From positions 10,097,109 to 10,161,108 of the forward strand of contig OZ025212.1 in the NCBI GenBank assembly GCA_964019055.1: a stretch of 64,000 nt of DNA. Direction: 5' to 3'. This DNA is from Anthopleura xanthogrammica. Its lineage: Eukaryota; Cnidaria; Anthozoa; Actiniaria; Actiniidae. The notes under the pieces were generated by a model. That model made no database searches. It was not told the origin of the DNA and saw nothing but the letters and a program-made list of their open reading frames with translations. The position numbers and the translations under genes were made by a program. The stretch's first letter is position 1. Each line of letters starts with the position of its first letter. Positions 41,339 to 51,190 of this stretch are shown one piece after another.

Positions 41339-44300
41339 GTCGTTGAGGTAATGACCATGGGCATAGGTTATGATGGGGTCTTCCTCAAGAATTACTTGTT
41401 TGTCGTCTTTCGAGGAAAGAGCAACCTTGTGGACTTTTTCTGAAGTTATTTCGTGTGAGTGACTCCTAAAGACTCTCATTGTTCTCATGACTTCCTCTCC
41501 ACCCAATAAGCAATCCTTATAATGCGCCAACCGGATACTATTTTCCACGACGCATTTTTTGACTCCCTTACACTTTTTTTCCTCTTTTCCTTTCTCTGTC
41601 ATGGAACAATACAGCTTTGCTCTTAAGGCTATGAACTCCGTAATTTGTTCTCCGGCTGTTTCATCCTTCATCATCCCTATCACTTTTTTGTTGACTCTAT
41701 TTTTTATCCCCATGTGGTCTATGGGGTAGTTGCTTGTATCAAACAACCTTTCGAGGTCCCCTTCTATGTCCTCATAAAAGTCGTCTGTATAAATTTCGTA
41801 GATCAGACTATCAGTATCGGTGTAAAGGAGAGTTGCTTCGTCGCCATATTTTTTCTTGATGTAGTTATAGTGAAAGTCATACATGAACCTCTTGGATAAG
41901 TCTAAGATAGACATTCCTAGGTAAATGGGTTTGTTGTACTCTAAGTGTGTTCTTCTCATGTGGATTGCAGATAATCGTTCTGAGAATAATTTGGCTGCTA
42001 CGAAATTAGGCTTACAGGTTAGCTTGTTTACTTGTTTCTGATTTGTTACTAATCGTATGTCTCGTCGATTGCGAATGTTTTCCATGGTCTTCCCAAAGAC
42101 GGAGTTGTTCATGAGCTTGAAGAAATCCTTCTCGAAATCATTCGTTGCGTTGGTTCTCAAGTGTGTGTTCAGATCTATGTATTTCTTCAACCAGGGGGAT
42201 TCTTTGAAGGTAATGCCTCGGTGGATCTTAGTGATTCTTAATCCCTGACTCTCATAAAATTTTAGGGTGTCGTGATGAATAACATACTTGGACTTATAGT
42301 AGAAGTTTGGAATGAGCTTCATTACTCCACTTTTCGTCTTAAGGTGCTCGGGGGCAAGAGGGTAGTCATTGTGGAGGTCGTGTAATTCGGGGGGATACTC
42401 TAGGTCCACCTCCAAGATACAGGGAGTCTTTTTCCAGTTCTCCAGCTGTTTTTCATTCATCCATTCAAAGCCTTCTGTTGGGAGGGGTTGGGACATTGCC
42501 CACCCATAGAGGTTATTTGCGTCCAGATAGGGTACGTATTTACTGAATTCCTTAGGGTCATAGTCCTTCATGTACTTATTATTAGCCTTCGCATAACGCT
42601 TACTCCCCGTAGAGGAAATTCCTCCTCGAATCCCGCTTTCTACCATTAAGACCATGTCAATGTCACTAAGAAGCTCCAACTGGATATTTGTGTTTTTTAA
42701 CATGGCATCCCAAGCAAGTCCGGGGACTGTATAATACCAAGGGGGGTCTAAGTCGTAATACCTCCTACAAACGATCCTGAAGTTCTCAAACACATCTGCT
42801 AGGAGAAGGACGTCGGTTTTGAGGTATAAGTCGTGATAGTCTCTCATTGTCTTCATATCAAACATCCTCCATACTTTCCACGCATGATCATGATCTTCCT
42901 CTGTGATGTCAGTATCATTAAGCTCAGAATGAAAGGCTTCAATGGGGGGGGGGGGGGGGTAAGCGAGGTTCCTCTAATTTTGCAAGGGAATCCATGTACT
43001 CATAGGGGTACACCCCTCTTCTCATCAATAGTTCAAGCTGCATACCTCCATAAAACCAACTCATGATTCCGAACTGGTCTTTTGTTAGGTTATTAGCGAG
43101 TTTACTTAAGCTCGAGGACATGAACATGTAGCTATCTAGGAATCGTGCCTCTAGGTAGATGTCGTGAATTTTCCCCTCTTTGCCAATGTAGTGATACACA
43201 ACAACTTTTTTACTAAATGAGACGTATTGTTCCTCATTTCTTGCAATACATTGGATCTTACCCTCACTGATCCCCAAGGCTTTTACAAATAGGTGGGCGT
43301 CGTATCCTGAGAGATTGTGGAAGAAGATGGGGATGAATTTGGGGAGTTGGTAGCGAAGGTTACATTTGTTATGAGCTGCTCCCCGATATTTTCCTGTGAG
43401 GTGGTCGTGATCTCTTACCTTATCATACCCCAACTCCCCCTTGCAGAGGTGGCAATATGTTGCCTCTTTGTATTCTTTCCAGTCCTTGTCGGACATTATG
43501 AGCTTTTTTACTATTGAGAGTTTTTCGTATAAGGCTAGGACATCCTCTTCTATTGATCTCATAAAGTGTTCTCCCAAGTCTTCTTCCTCTTCTTGAGTGG
43601 TGTATTTCACGATTTTTGGAGGAAGTATGTTGTCATCAGACTTGATTAGGTAACAGTATCCTGATGGTTTGTGTCTTTGGTAAGGTTCCGTAGAAGGGGA
43701 GTTGGGGTCTTAGGAACAAGAAGCAACTTTTTCTAGCACACACTCAAAATCAGCGTAGATTACGAAGGGGACTTTCATGGAATGAGGATAGTTCTCAAAA
43801 TGGAGTAGCGTTCCTTTTTGGGGTACGTTTATTCTTACGGATTTGTGTTGTCCACAATATTCGGAATGTTTTTGGAGGACGTACTCATCACCAAAGGAGT
43901 TAAGACATCTCAAACAAAAGTGCTTCTTATGTTGGTAATTTGATAGTTGGGAGGATAAGAGTCTCGACATGTTCTTGATCCAACAATAGTGCTTCGTTTC
44001 CTCATTGGAGATTAGTAGTAGGATTATGACATGCTTCCTGTTTTCACCTTCATAAATCCTAAGGGGCTCGAGTTCCTTTTCATCGTACCCTAAGACACTA
44101 ATCGCATAGTCTCTGTTGTTTTTCTCGAAAATGTGGATGTCTCGGAGATCTGTGGGGAAGCGAAGTCCATTCCAGTTTAACTTTTCCGCATTCTCCTTAA
44201 GCGCCCCTGATATCCTCTCAGGATGGTTTTTTGGTGTAAATCAGGCTATGATTACCGCCCACTTAAAACATTGCTCATCTTTGTTCTGGGGGTTGATAAT

Positions 44301-44984
44301 GGCTTGCCTCCCTGCTAATTCTTGAGGAAGTGGAAAATATGTGCTAGCTGTTAGGACTCGGAATCTTGCGAAATGAATGCTTAAGGATACTACTTTCCTT
44401 AGCATCCACCCAGAACCTTTGTTTTGGAACTCGGTGACTCTTTCTAGGATATCCTCGGAAAGCTTATGATACAACTCTATTAAGTTCGTGGATTTCGTTA
44501 CGCTTTCTGGTTCTGTGTGGAAATGTCCGTCATTAGTGATTTCTTCTCCATTATTTTCAGTCTTGTAAAATTCACACATTAGGTAAAGCTTCACCTTCGT
44601 GGGTTTCTTATTTACCCATATGGTCTCTAAGATACGTCTTTCATGCTTTCTTATGAAGATAGAGGGGTCTACGTCACTATCAGATCCAAGGATCCTATGT
44701 TCCTTAAGATATTTCTTGAATGAGGATTTTTCCATGGTTCTATCTTTTTCCACCCTACGATAAATACTCCTTATCCTCTTGCTTAATCTCCTGATCCTTA
44801 TGTCGGTACGATTCCTAAGGGTGGGGCGAATGCCTGGTAATAACCACTCCGAAAAATCTTTTAACTCCTTCTGAGTTCCTTCGATGATACGTGGTCTTGG
44901 ATTTGGATTTGGTTTTGGGATTGTTGTTGGTGATAGTATTGGTACGTTAATCTCAGGAATGGGCTTATCCATGAGGTGCGACAT
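41330..44984 (-). pseudogene. polB: Protein-primed family B DNA polymerase, three lesions
   Basis: Start set at ATG 44984 (MSHLMDKPIPE), right after promoter box 4. One frame runs from there to about 42960, broken by an in-frame TGA (44241-44243) and TAA (43710-43712). A run of 16 G on the plus strand (42944-42959) then shifts the frame, and 42865-41330 carries the rest. Visible parts: the exonuclease start (FVIYADFECVLE), a zinc-binding-like CHLCKGELGYDKVRDHDH, exonuclease FFHNLSGYDAHLF, polymerase motif A region LDANNLYGWAMSQPLP, the template-binding NSVFGKTMEN, and the catalytic YTDTDSL. Length of about 1,200 codons is normal for Polintons. It would replicate the element with a protein primer. 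Only three lesions in 3.6 kb imply recent decay, or sequencing error for the G run. Confidence 0.9.
42944..42959 (+). repeat. 16-base G homopolymer in the polymerase gene
   Basis: Encodes a run of prolines on the minus strand where the frame on either side otherwise matches. The polymerase frame shifts here. Homopolymers this long are error-prone both in replication and sequencing. Confidence 0.85.
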
Positions 44985-44993
44985 TTTTTTTCC

Positions 44994-45021
44994 CTTTATA
45001 GTATGTTTACATATTCTTAAG
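44994..45021 (-). promoter_or_regulatory. Polinton inward-gene promoter box 4 (polymerase)
   Basis: On the minus strand CTTAAGAATATGTAAACATA followed by CTATAAAG, nine bases before ATG 44984. It fixes the polymerase start, since the longer open frame (to 45104) would begin inside the previous gene's 3' end. Confidence 0.7.
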
Positions 45022-45044
45022 ACATTTTTATTTCTCCTCCCATA

Positions 45045-45072
45045 GATGTCAAAGAGCATCTTCTTTGATATC
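45045..45072 (-). terminator. Gene-end hairpin 3
   Basis: Arms GATGTCAAAGA and TCTTTGATATC pair with one G-T type mismatch. It touches the stop codon of the gene at 45073-45399 and precedes promoter box 4. It is the right-arm sister of hairpins 1 and 2. Confidence 0.65.
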
Positions 45073-45399
45073 TCAAACCCAACAGAACTCATACTTACAC
45101 CCATTAAGCATTGAAGTCCTCATGTCCTCCGTTTCGAGTGGTCCGTCTTTTATGTGGAGGATCCTCAAAGCATCATGAGTTGTATTAAAGTAAGTAGACT
45201 CATTTGTGTTCAGATTGAGTGTCTTAAGACGTCTTCGTCTAGGACGTCTAGGTCTGAGTTCGTATTGAGGAAGGTATGGGAAGACAAGGAAAGGCATAAG
45301 GAAGGTATGTGATTGATAGGATGGTCGAGGTCCTTCGCGTGATGGGGACGTCTGAGTACTCACGGAGATTCTACTATTCCTGTTTTGGTTTCTTGACAT
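45073..45399 (-). CDS. Polinton right-arm small protein with NUMOD-like end
   Basis: Start set at ATG 45399 (MSRNQNRNSRISVS), because promoter box 5 ends 16 bases before it. 108 residues: a Ser/Pro-rich start, a basic run (RPRRPRRRRLK), then a segment with TTHDALRILHI and SMLNGCKYEF that resembles the end of the left-arm gene at 28638-28988. It is the first gene inside the right terminal repeat and the likely full-length version of the broken left-arm frames. A DNA-binding role is inferred. Confidence 0.55.
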   Translation of the reverse strand: MSRNQNRNSRISVSTQTSPSREGPRPSYQSHTFLMPFLVFPYLPQYELRPRRPRRRRLKTLNLNTNESTYFNTTHDALRILHIKDGPLETEDMRTSMLNGCKYEFCWV

Positions 45400-45414
45400 T
45401 TTTGTTGGTCTTGA

Positions 45415-45442
45415 CTTTATAGTATGTTTACATATTCTTAAG
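45415..45442 (-). promoter_or_regulatory. Polinton inward-gene promoter box 5
   Basis: Minus strand CTTAAGAATATGTAAACATA followed by CTATAAAG, identical over this length to box 4. It lies 19 bp inside the right terminal repeat edge. Confidence 0.7.
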
Positions 45443-45460
45443 ATATTTTTTTTCACTCAT

Positions 45461-45805
45461 TCTACACTTCCGTGCACTTCCATGCACTTCACTCATTGGC
45501 TTATTGTGTCCCAGTTTTACTCATACGGGGAAGGCACACTTCGCACACCTTGCTTATTCTGCCCCAGTTTTGCTCATTCGGGGAAGGCGCACTTTGATGC
45601 ACTTTGAAAAAGTTCCGTAAAAAAAAAGTTCGTGAAAGATCACCTTCGCCAGATATGATTGTGAAGATCTGGGAAGGGAGGGTTTGGGTTTCTTTTGAGC
45701 AAGTTTGGGGGGTGTAAAGGACGCTTGCGGAACTGTAAAGATATGTAAAGATATGTAAAGACGAATATAAAAAACTTGACCTCGGATCGGTATTATTTAC
45801 CTACT
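45461..45805 (-). repeat. Polinton right terminal inverted repeat
   Basis: Pairs with 27764-28110. Begins (minus strand) AGTAGGTAAATAATACCG. Its inner edge is at TCTACACTTCC, where similarity to the left end stops. Confidence 0.95.
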
Positions 45806-47450
45806 CGACTTTTTGGCGAAAAACAATTTGCTGAGAATTTTCTTTCGCTCAAAACACGACGTTTTCACTGCTAAAAGCACATTTTGGGCGAGAAAAGCAC
45901 ATTTTGGGTGACCAACACACTTTTGCTGGGAAAAAAAAGCTTTTTGGCCCCAAAAACTGAAAAATAGCCATTTTTGCTCTCAAAACGAAGTTTTTCGCTG
46001 ACGGCATGACCTGTTTGCTGAAACCACCTTTTTTTGCTCATGAAAATACCTCATGAGATAAAAACACGACTTTTTGGCCAAACAAAATTGGGTTTTGGCT
46101 GAGAAAAGGTGCTTTTCGGTCAAAAAAGGTGTTTTTGGCTGAGAAAATTTAAAATTTGCTGAGAATTTTCTTTCGCTCAAAACACGACGTTTTCACTGCT
46201 AAAAGCACATTTTGGGCGAGAAAACCACATTTTGGGTGACCAAAACACTGTTTTGCTGAAGAAAAAAAGCTTTTTGGCCCCAAAAACTGAAAAATGGCCA
46301 TTTTGGCTCTCAAAACGACGTTTTTCGCTGACGGCATGACCTGTTTGCTGAAACCACCACTTTTTGCTCATGAAAATACCTCATGAGATAAAAACACGAC
46401 TTTTAGGCGAAAAAAAATAGGGTTTTGGCTGAGAAAAGGTGCTTTTTGGTCAAAAAAGGTGTTTTTTGCTGAGAAAATTTGAATTTTCCTGAGAATTTTC
46501 TTTTGCTCAAAACACGACGTTTTCACTGCTAAAAGCACATTTTCGGCGAGAAAAGCACATTTTGGGTGTCCAAAACGCTGTTTTGCTGAGAAAAACAAGC
46601 TTTTTAGCCCAAAAAACTGGAAAATGGCCATTTTGGCTCTCAAAACGACGTTTTTCGCTGACGGCATGACCTGTTTGCTGAAACCACCACTTTTTGCTCA
46701 TGAAAATACCTCATGAGATAAAAACACGACTTTTAGGCGAAAAAAAATAGGGTTTTGGCTGAGAAAAGGTGCTTTTTGGTCAAAAAAGGTGTTTTTTGCT
46801 GAGAAAATTTGAAATTTGCTGGGAATTTTCTTTTGCTCAAAACACGACGTTTTCACTGCTAAAAGCACATTTTGGGCGAGAAAAGCACATTTTGGGTGTC
46901 CTAAACACTGTTTTGCTGAAAAAAAAAGCTTTTTAGCCCAAAAAACTGAAAAAAGGCCATTTTGGCTCTCAAAACGACGTTTTTTTGCTGACGGGATGAC
47001 TTTTTTGCTCAGACAACCACATTTTTGCTCCTTAAAATACCTCATGAGATAAAAAGACGACCTTTTAGCGAAAAAAAATTGGGTTTTCGCTGAGAAAAGG
47101 TGCTTTTTGGTCAAAAAAGGTGTTTTTTGCTGAGAAAATTTGAATTTTGCTGAGAATTTTCTTTTGCTCAAAAGACGTCGTTTTCACTGCTAAAAGCACA
47201 TTTTGGGCGAGAAAAGCACATTTTGGGTGACAAAAACAGTGTTTTGGGAGGGGGGGAAGCCTTTTTGGCTTAAACAACTGAAAAAGGCCATTTTGGCTCT
47301 CAAAACGACGTTTTTCGCTGACGGGATGACTTTTTTGCTCAGACAACCACATTTTTGCTCCTGAAAATACCTAATGAGATAAAAAGACGACTTTTTGGCG
47401 AAAACAAATTGGGTTTTGGCTGAGAAAAGGTGCTTTTTGTTCAAAAGGTG
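45806..47450 (-). repeat. Satellite block 2b (reverse orientation)
   Basis: Continuation of the array broken by the Polinton. About five diverged units; the last ones carry differences such as TTTTTTGCTCAGACAACC. It ends at AAAGGTG where LINE 2 begins. Confidence 0.95.
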
Positions 47451-47983
47451 CATATTTAGAGGGCGCCGGTTGGCTGACTTCGCTCCTACAATTTTTTTAG
47501 TTTTATATCCATTTTACACTTTTTTATACTGTTAAACCTCAGTTAGTCGGATTCTAACAGGTTTCTGGTTAATACCATGGGATATTCAAGGAACCAATTG
47601 CTTGATTTGCGATGTTGGTGGAAAACTTCGTCACAGAGTGATATTCAAACTTCCCGCCATTGTTCTGAGAATGAAGTTAAACCTGTGCCTAAACAAGTCT
47701 GGAACTCTCTAAAAAAAGCTGGAATTTTGAAGCGGTTCAGGGATAATCGTGGTGGTCGACCTAAAGTGGATTCAACATCGGATATAACAGTGGTTTCATC
47801 AAATTTTGAACATTATGATAATTCAAACTTTAAACCAGAGGATAGGAATGTAAACAACCAAATTGACTCTCAACCAACCAATTCTCAAGGGGCCACTGAT
47901 GCTACTTTTGTTTATGGAATGCCAAGTCAATTAAGAACAAAACGGCTTGTTTTGTTGATTATCTATGTGATAAAAACATAGAC

Positions 47984-49258
47984 TTGGCCGCACTCACAGA
48001 AACTTGTTTTAATGAGTTTGACTCTGCTGTTAAAGCCGAATGTCTACCAGATGGATATAAGCTGTTTGATCATTCACGATCTGGACGAAAAGGAGATGGA
48101 ATTGCACTTGTCTGTGGATCTGACATTGTTGTGAAGAATATTGACTCTTTTAACCGTCAGCCTTTTGAGGTTGCCGAATGGACTTTGACGAGTGCCCGAT
48201 CATCACGTCTGCGTTTATCTATCATCTACAGACCTCCTTATTCTACTGCCAACCCTGTGTCTACTGGGACATTCATCACTGAATTTTCGGATTATCTGGA
48301 GTCCTTTGTTCTTTGTACGGAACCTATATTGATTTGTGGTGATTTCAATATACACACCGATGATCCATCTGATCCTTATGCTACTGCATCATCTGACTTG
48401 CTTGAAACGATGGCCCTTAAGCAACATGTATGCACTCCTACCCAAATCCATGGTCACTGCCTTGATTTGATTATTACTAGGAACTCTGATAACATCATTT
48501 TGGATTCACCTATATCAGACAGTTTTCTTTCTGATCATGCAACTGTTCTTTGTCGTCTATCATTGAGCAAAGCAAACTCTTCTACTAAGAAGGTGTCTTA
48601 CAGGAAACTGAAATCAATTGATCTAGAAGCTCTCAAAGACGATCTACGCACCTCTCAACTCCTTGTACAGACACCTTCTCAACTGAAAGACTTGGTTAGC
48701 TCCTACAATGAGACATTGTCATCTTTGCTCGACAAGCATGCTCCTCTTTTATCCCGTTCAGTCGTCATACGCCATCGTGTGCCATGGCTCACTGATGAGA
48801 TCCGTGCTTTGAGGAGGCAACGTAGGCAAGCTGAACGTAAGTGGAGAAGAACAAAACTTGATACTGACTTAAATGCTTTCAAAGCTCTAAAGAACAAGAT
48901 AACGTATGTTATAAACAGCGCTCGTCGTGAATTCTACACTGATTTTGTTAATGATAATTCTCATGATCAGAGAAAACTGTTTTCTGCCACAAAGAAGTTG
49001 TTGGGTAGACAATCTGAGATGCAATTCCCATTGCACAGTGATAAACAGTCTCTTGCAAATGACATGGGAGCTTACTTTGTGAAGAAAATATCAGACATCC
49101 GTGATGAGCTTGATATGGCCTATGCAGCTCACAAGACCTCATCTCCTGCTGTTGATCCTCAAGGAATGAATGCAACGTTTTCTCAGTTTAGTGTTCTTGA
49201 TATTAACGCTGTCAGGAAACTTGTAACTAAAGCACCTTACGAAGTCCTGTCCACTTGA
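47984..49258 (+). pseudogene. LINE 2 APE endonuclease region
   Basis: 424 open codons; the true domain begins about 20 codons upstream in the same frame. GDFNIH and SDHATV are the metal-binding and catalytic blocks of the AP-endonuclease fold that nicks target DNA. The end (KAPYEVLST) runs into a frameshift before the reverse transcriptase. Confidence 0.85.
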
Positions 49259-49360
49259 TCCTTTACCTACGTCTATACTAAAGGACTGTTTAGAAGAACT
49301 TTTACCACCTTTGACTGAAATGCTAAATTCATCATTACAAACTGGTGAATTCCCCGACAC

Positions 49361-50738
49361 GTGGAAAGAGGCTCTTGTGAACCCCACTTTGAAGAGGAAC
49401 GGACTCGCACAGTTTTCATGAACTACCGCCCAATCAGCAACTTGCAGTTCGTATCAAAGCTTGCTGAGCGAGCAGTAGCTGATCAACTCTACGCCTACTA
49501 TTCTATGATTGGTAATGGTTTGATACCCGATCTTCAATCAGCCTACCGACCAGGACACAGTACGGAAACTGCCTTACTTAAGGTTAAGAACGATCTACTA
49601 ATGAACATGGACAAGCAAAATGTAACCTTATTGGTCCTACTTGATCTCAGTGCCGCTTTCGACACGGTAGATCACAAGGCATATCAGGGATTGCCTTAAA
49701 CTGGTTCGAGTCTTATCTCTCATACAGACATCAACGTGTCACCATCGAGGGTGTTGAATCTGATACCTTCAACCTAGAGTACGGTGTTCCGCAGGCAGCT
49801 GCCTCGGTCCTCTGCTATTTACGTTATATTCCAGTAAACTATTCAGAATTATTGAAAATCATCTCCCTCAAGCTCACGCATATGCAGATGACACACAATT
49901 GTACCTGGCCTTCAAGCCAGGTGAAGATACTGATGAGAGATCAGCTATGGCTGCTATGGAAGCGTGTATTTCAGACATCAAAGAATGGATGCTATCTGAC
50001 AAATTGAAGCTGAATCCTGGTAAAACAGAATTCTTAGTGATAGGTACCAAACGACAGCTGGAGAAAGTTAACGTTAACAATCTACAAGTCGGAGAGTCCC
50101 AGATTAAACAATCTTCTGTCGTAAAGAACTTGGGAGCGTGGTTTGACTCCCACTTGAATATGAATGAACACATTAAGAAAACCTGTAGCTCATCTTTTTA
50201 CCATCTATATAATATCAGAAGAATTAGAAAATACCTAACACGTAGTGCCACAGAGACTTTAATCCATGCTTTCATAGCGAGTAAAGTTGATTACTGTAGT
50301 AGTTTATTGTATGGCCTTCCTGATATTCATATAAATAAGTTACAAAGAGTGCAAAATTCTGCTGCCAGGATTATTGTAGGGCTTCCTCGTTTTTGTCACA
50401 TTACGCCAGTTCTATTCGATCTACACTGGTTACCCATCAGATATCGTATCCATTTTAAGATAGTATTGCTAACATTTAAATGTTTACATGGGCTTGCACC
50501 TAAATATTTGTCCGATTTAGTTTCAATAACTAAGGTGTCAAGATACAATCTCCGTAATAGAAACGGCACACTCCTAGTTCCAGCTAGTGGAAAATGTAAG
50601 ACTCTAGGTGACAGGGCTTTTAGATCTGCTGCTCCTAAATTACGGAATGCTCTTCCTCTTGAAATTAGAAATATACCATGTGTAAATAGTTTTAAGTCAG
50701 CTGTTAAGACATTTCTTTTTAAATTAGCTTTTACATAG
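49361..50738 (+). pseudogene. LINE 2 reverse transcriptase, broken
   Basis: Two open pieces, 49361-49699 and 49899-50738. The first has LSAAFDTVDH; between them the YGVPQ block survives in another frame (about 49780). The second has the YADD active-site region just before 49899 and the LINE thumb and C-terminal domain with LHWLPIRYRIHFKI. Deletions around 49680 and 49800 removed part of the palm. Confidence 0.85.
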
Positions 50739-51190
50739 AATTTTATATCTATATACCTTTATACACTATATACCTTATAATTGCTCGTTTATTTAGATTT
50801 TTATACATTTATATCATTACTTATTGGGGCAAGCGCATTGAAGCCATGGAGTGAATTCAGAGTTGATACTTGCAGGTAGTACCTATTAGTCGCTGTCGCT
50901 CGGCCGGAGCATCCATTGCACAAAGACAAATACACAAGAGACCCTTGTGGTATTCACTTTGTTCTTTGTGTGGTGGATGTTCTGGATGAGTGGGGGTGAC
51001 TGATTGTCACTAGATGGCTGCTACTTGTTTGTGTCTGTTTTGTGTTTAATCCATGGTTTTGATGCGTTTGCTCCATATTATATTTATATATTTATTACTT
51101 ATCATTTTAAATTTAGTGTAATATGTGCGCATGTGATCATATTCATATGTAATATGCGCATTATAAATATTAAAGTTATTATTATTATTA

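Larger units (their letters stand above)
27764..45805. mobile_element. Polinton/Maverick (adintovirus-like) element, 18.0 kb
   Basis: The terminal inverted repeats begin AGTAGGTAAATAA and the flanks carry CGACT at 27759-27763 and 45806-45810. A 6-bp duplication is usual for Polintons; five bases match here and a sixth would need one mutation. Contents match the class: a DD35E integrase, a protein-primed B-family polymerase, a packaging ATPase, a major capsid gene, a penton-like gene and small structural genes. Removing the 1.49-kb nested LINE gives about 16.55 kb. Lesions are few: LINE in the capsid gene, two stops and a homopolymer shift in the polymerase, and small frameshifts in accessory genes. 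The insertion is therefore young but no longer complete. Confidence 0.95.
47451..51190 (+). mobile_element. LINE 2, CR1/L2-like, nearly full length, decayed
   Basis: 3.74 kb. A short first frame (47577-47981) has LKKAGILKRFRDNRGGRPK, a feature of CR1/L2-type proteins. Overlapping it in another frame, an APE-type endonuclease runs from about 47925 (NKTACFVDYLCDKNIDLAAL; CGDFNIHTDD; LSDHATVLCR). The reverse transcriptase follows in pieces: NYRPISNLQFVSKLAERAV and LLDLSAAFDTVDH (49361-49699), then AYADDTQLYLAF and the C-terminal region to 50738. Frame breaks lie near 47925, 49250, 49380 and 49680-49890. An ATT tail ends the element directly against satellite at TTTTGCTGAG. Confidence 0.9.
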
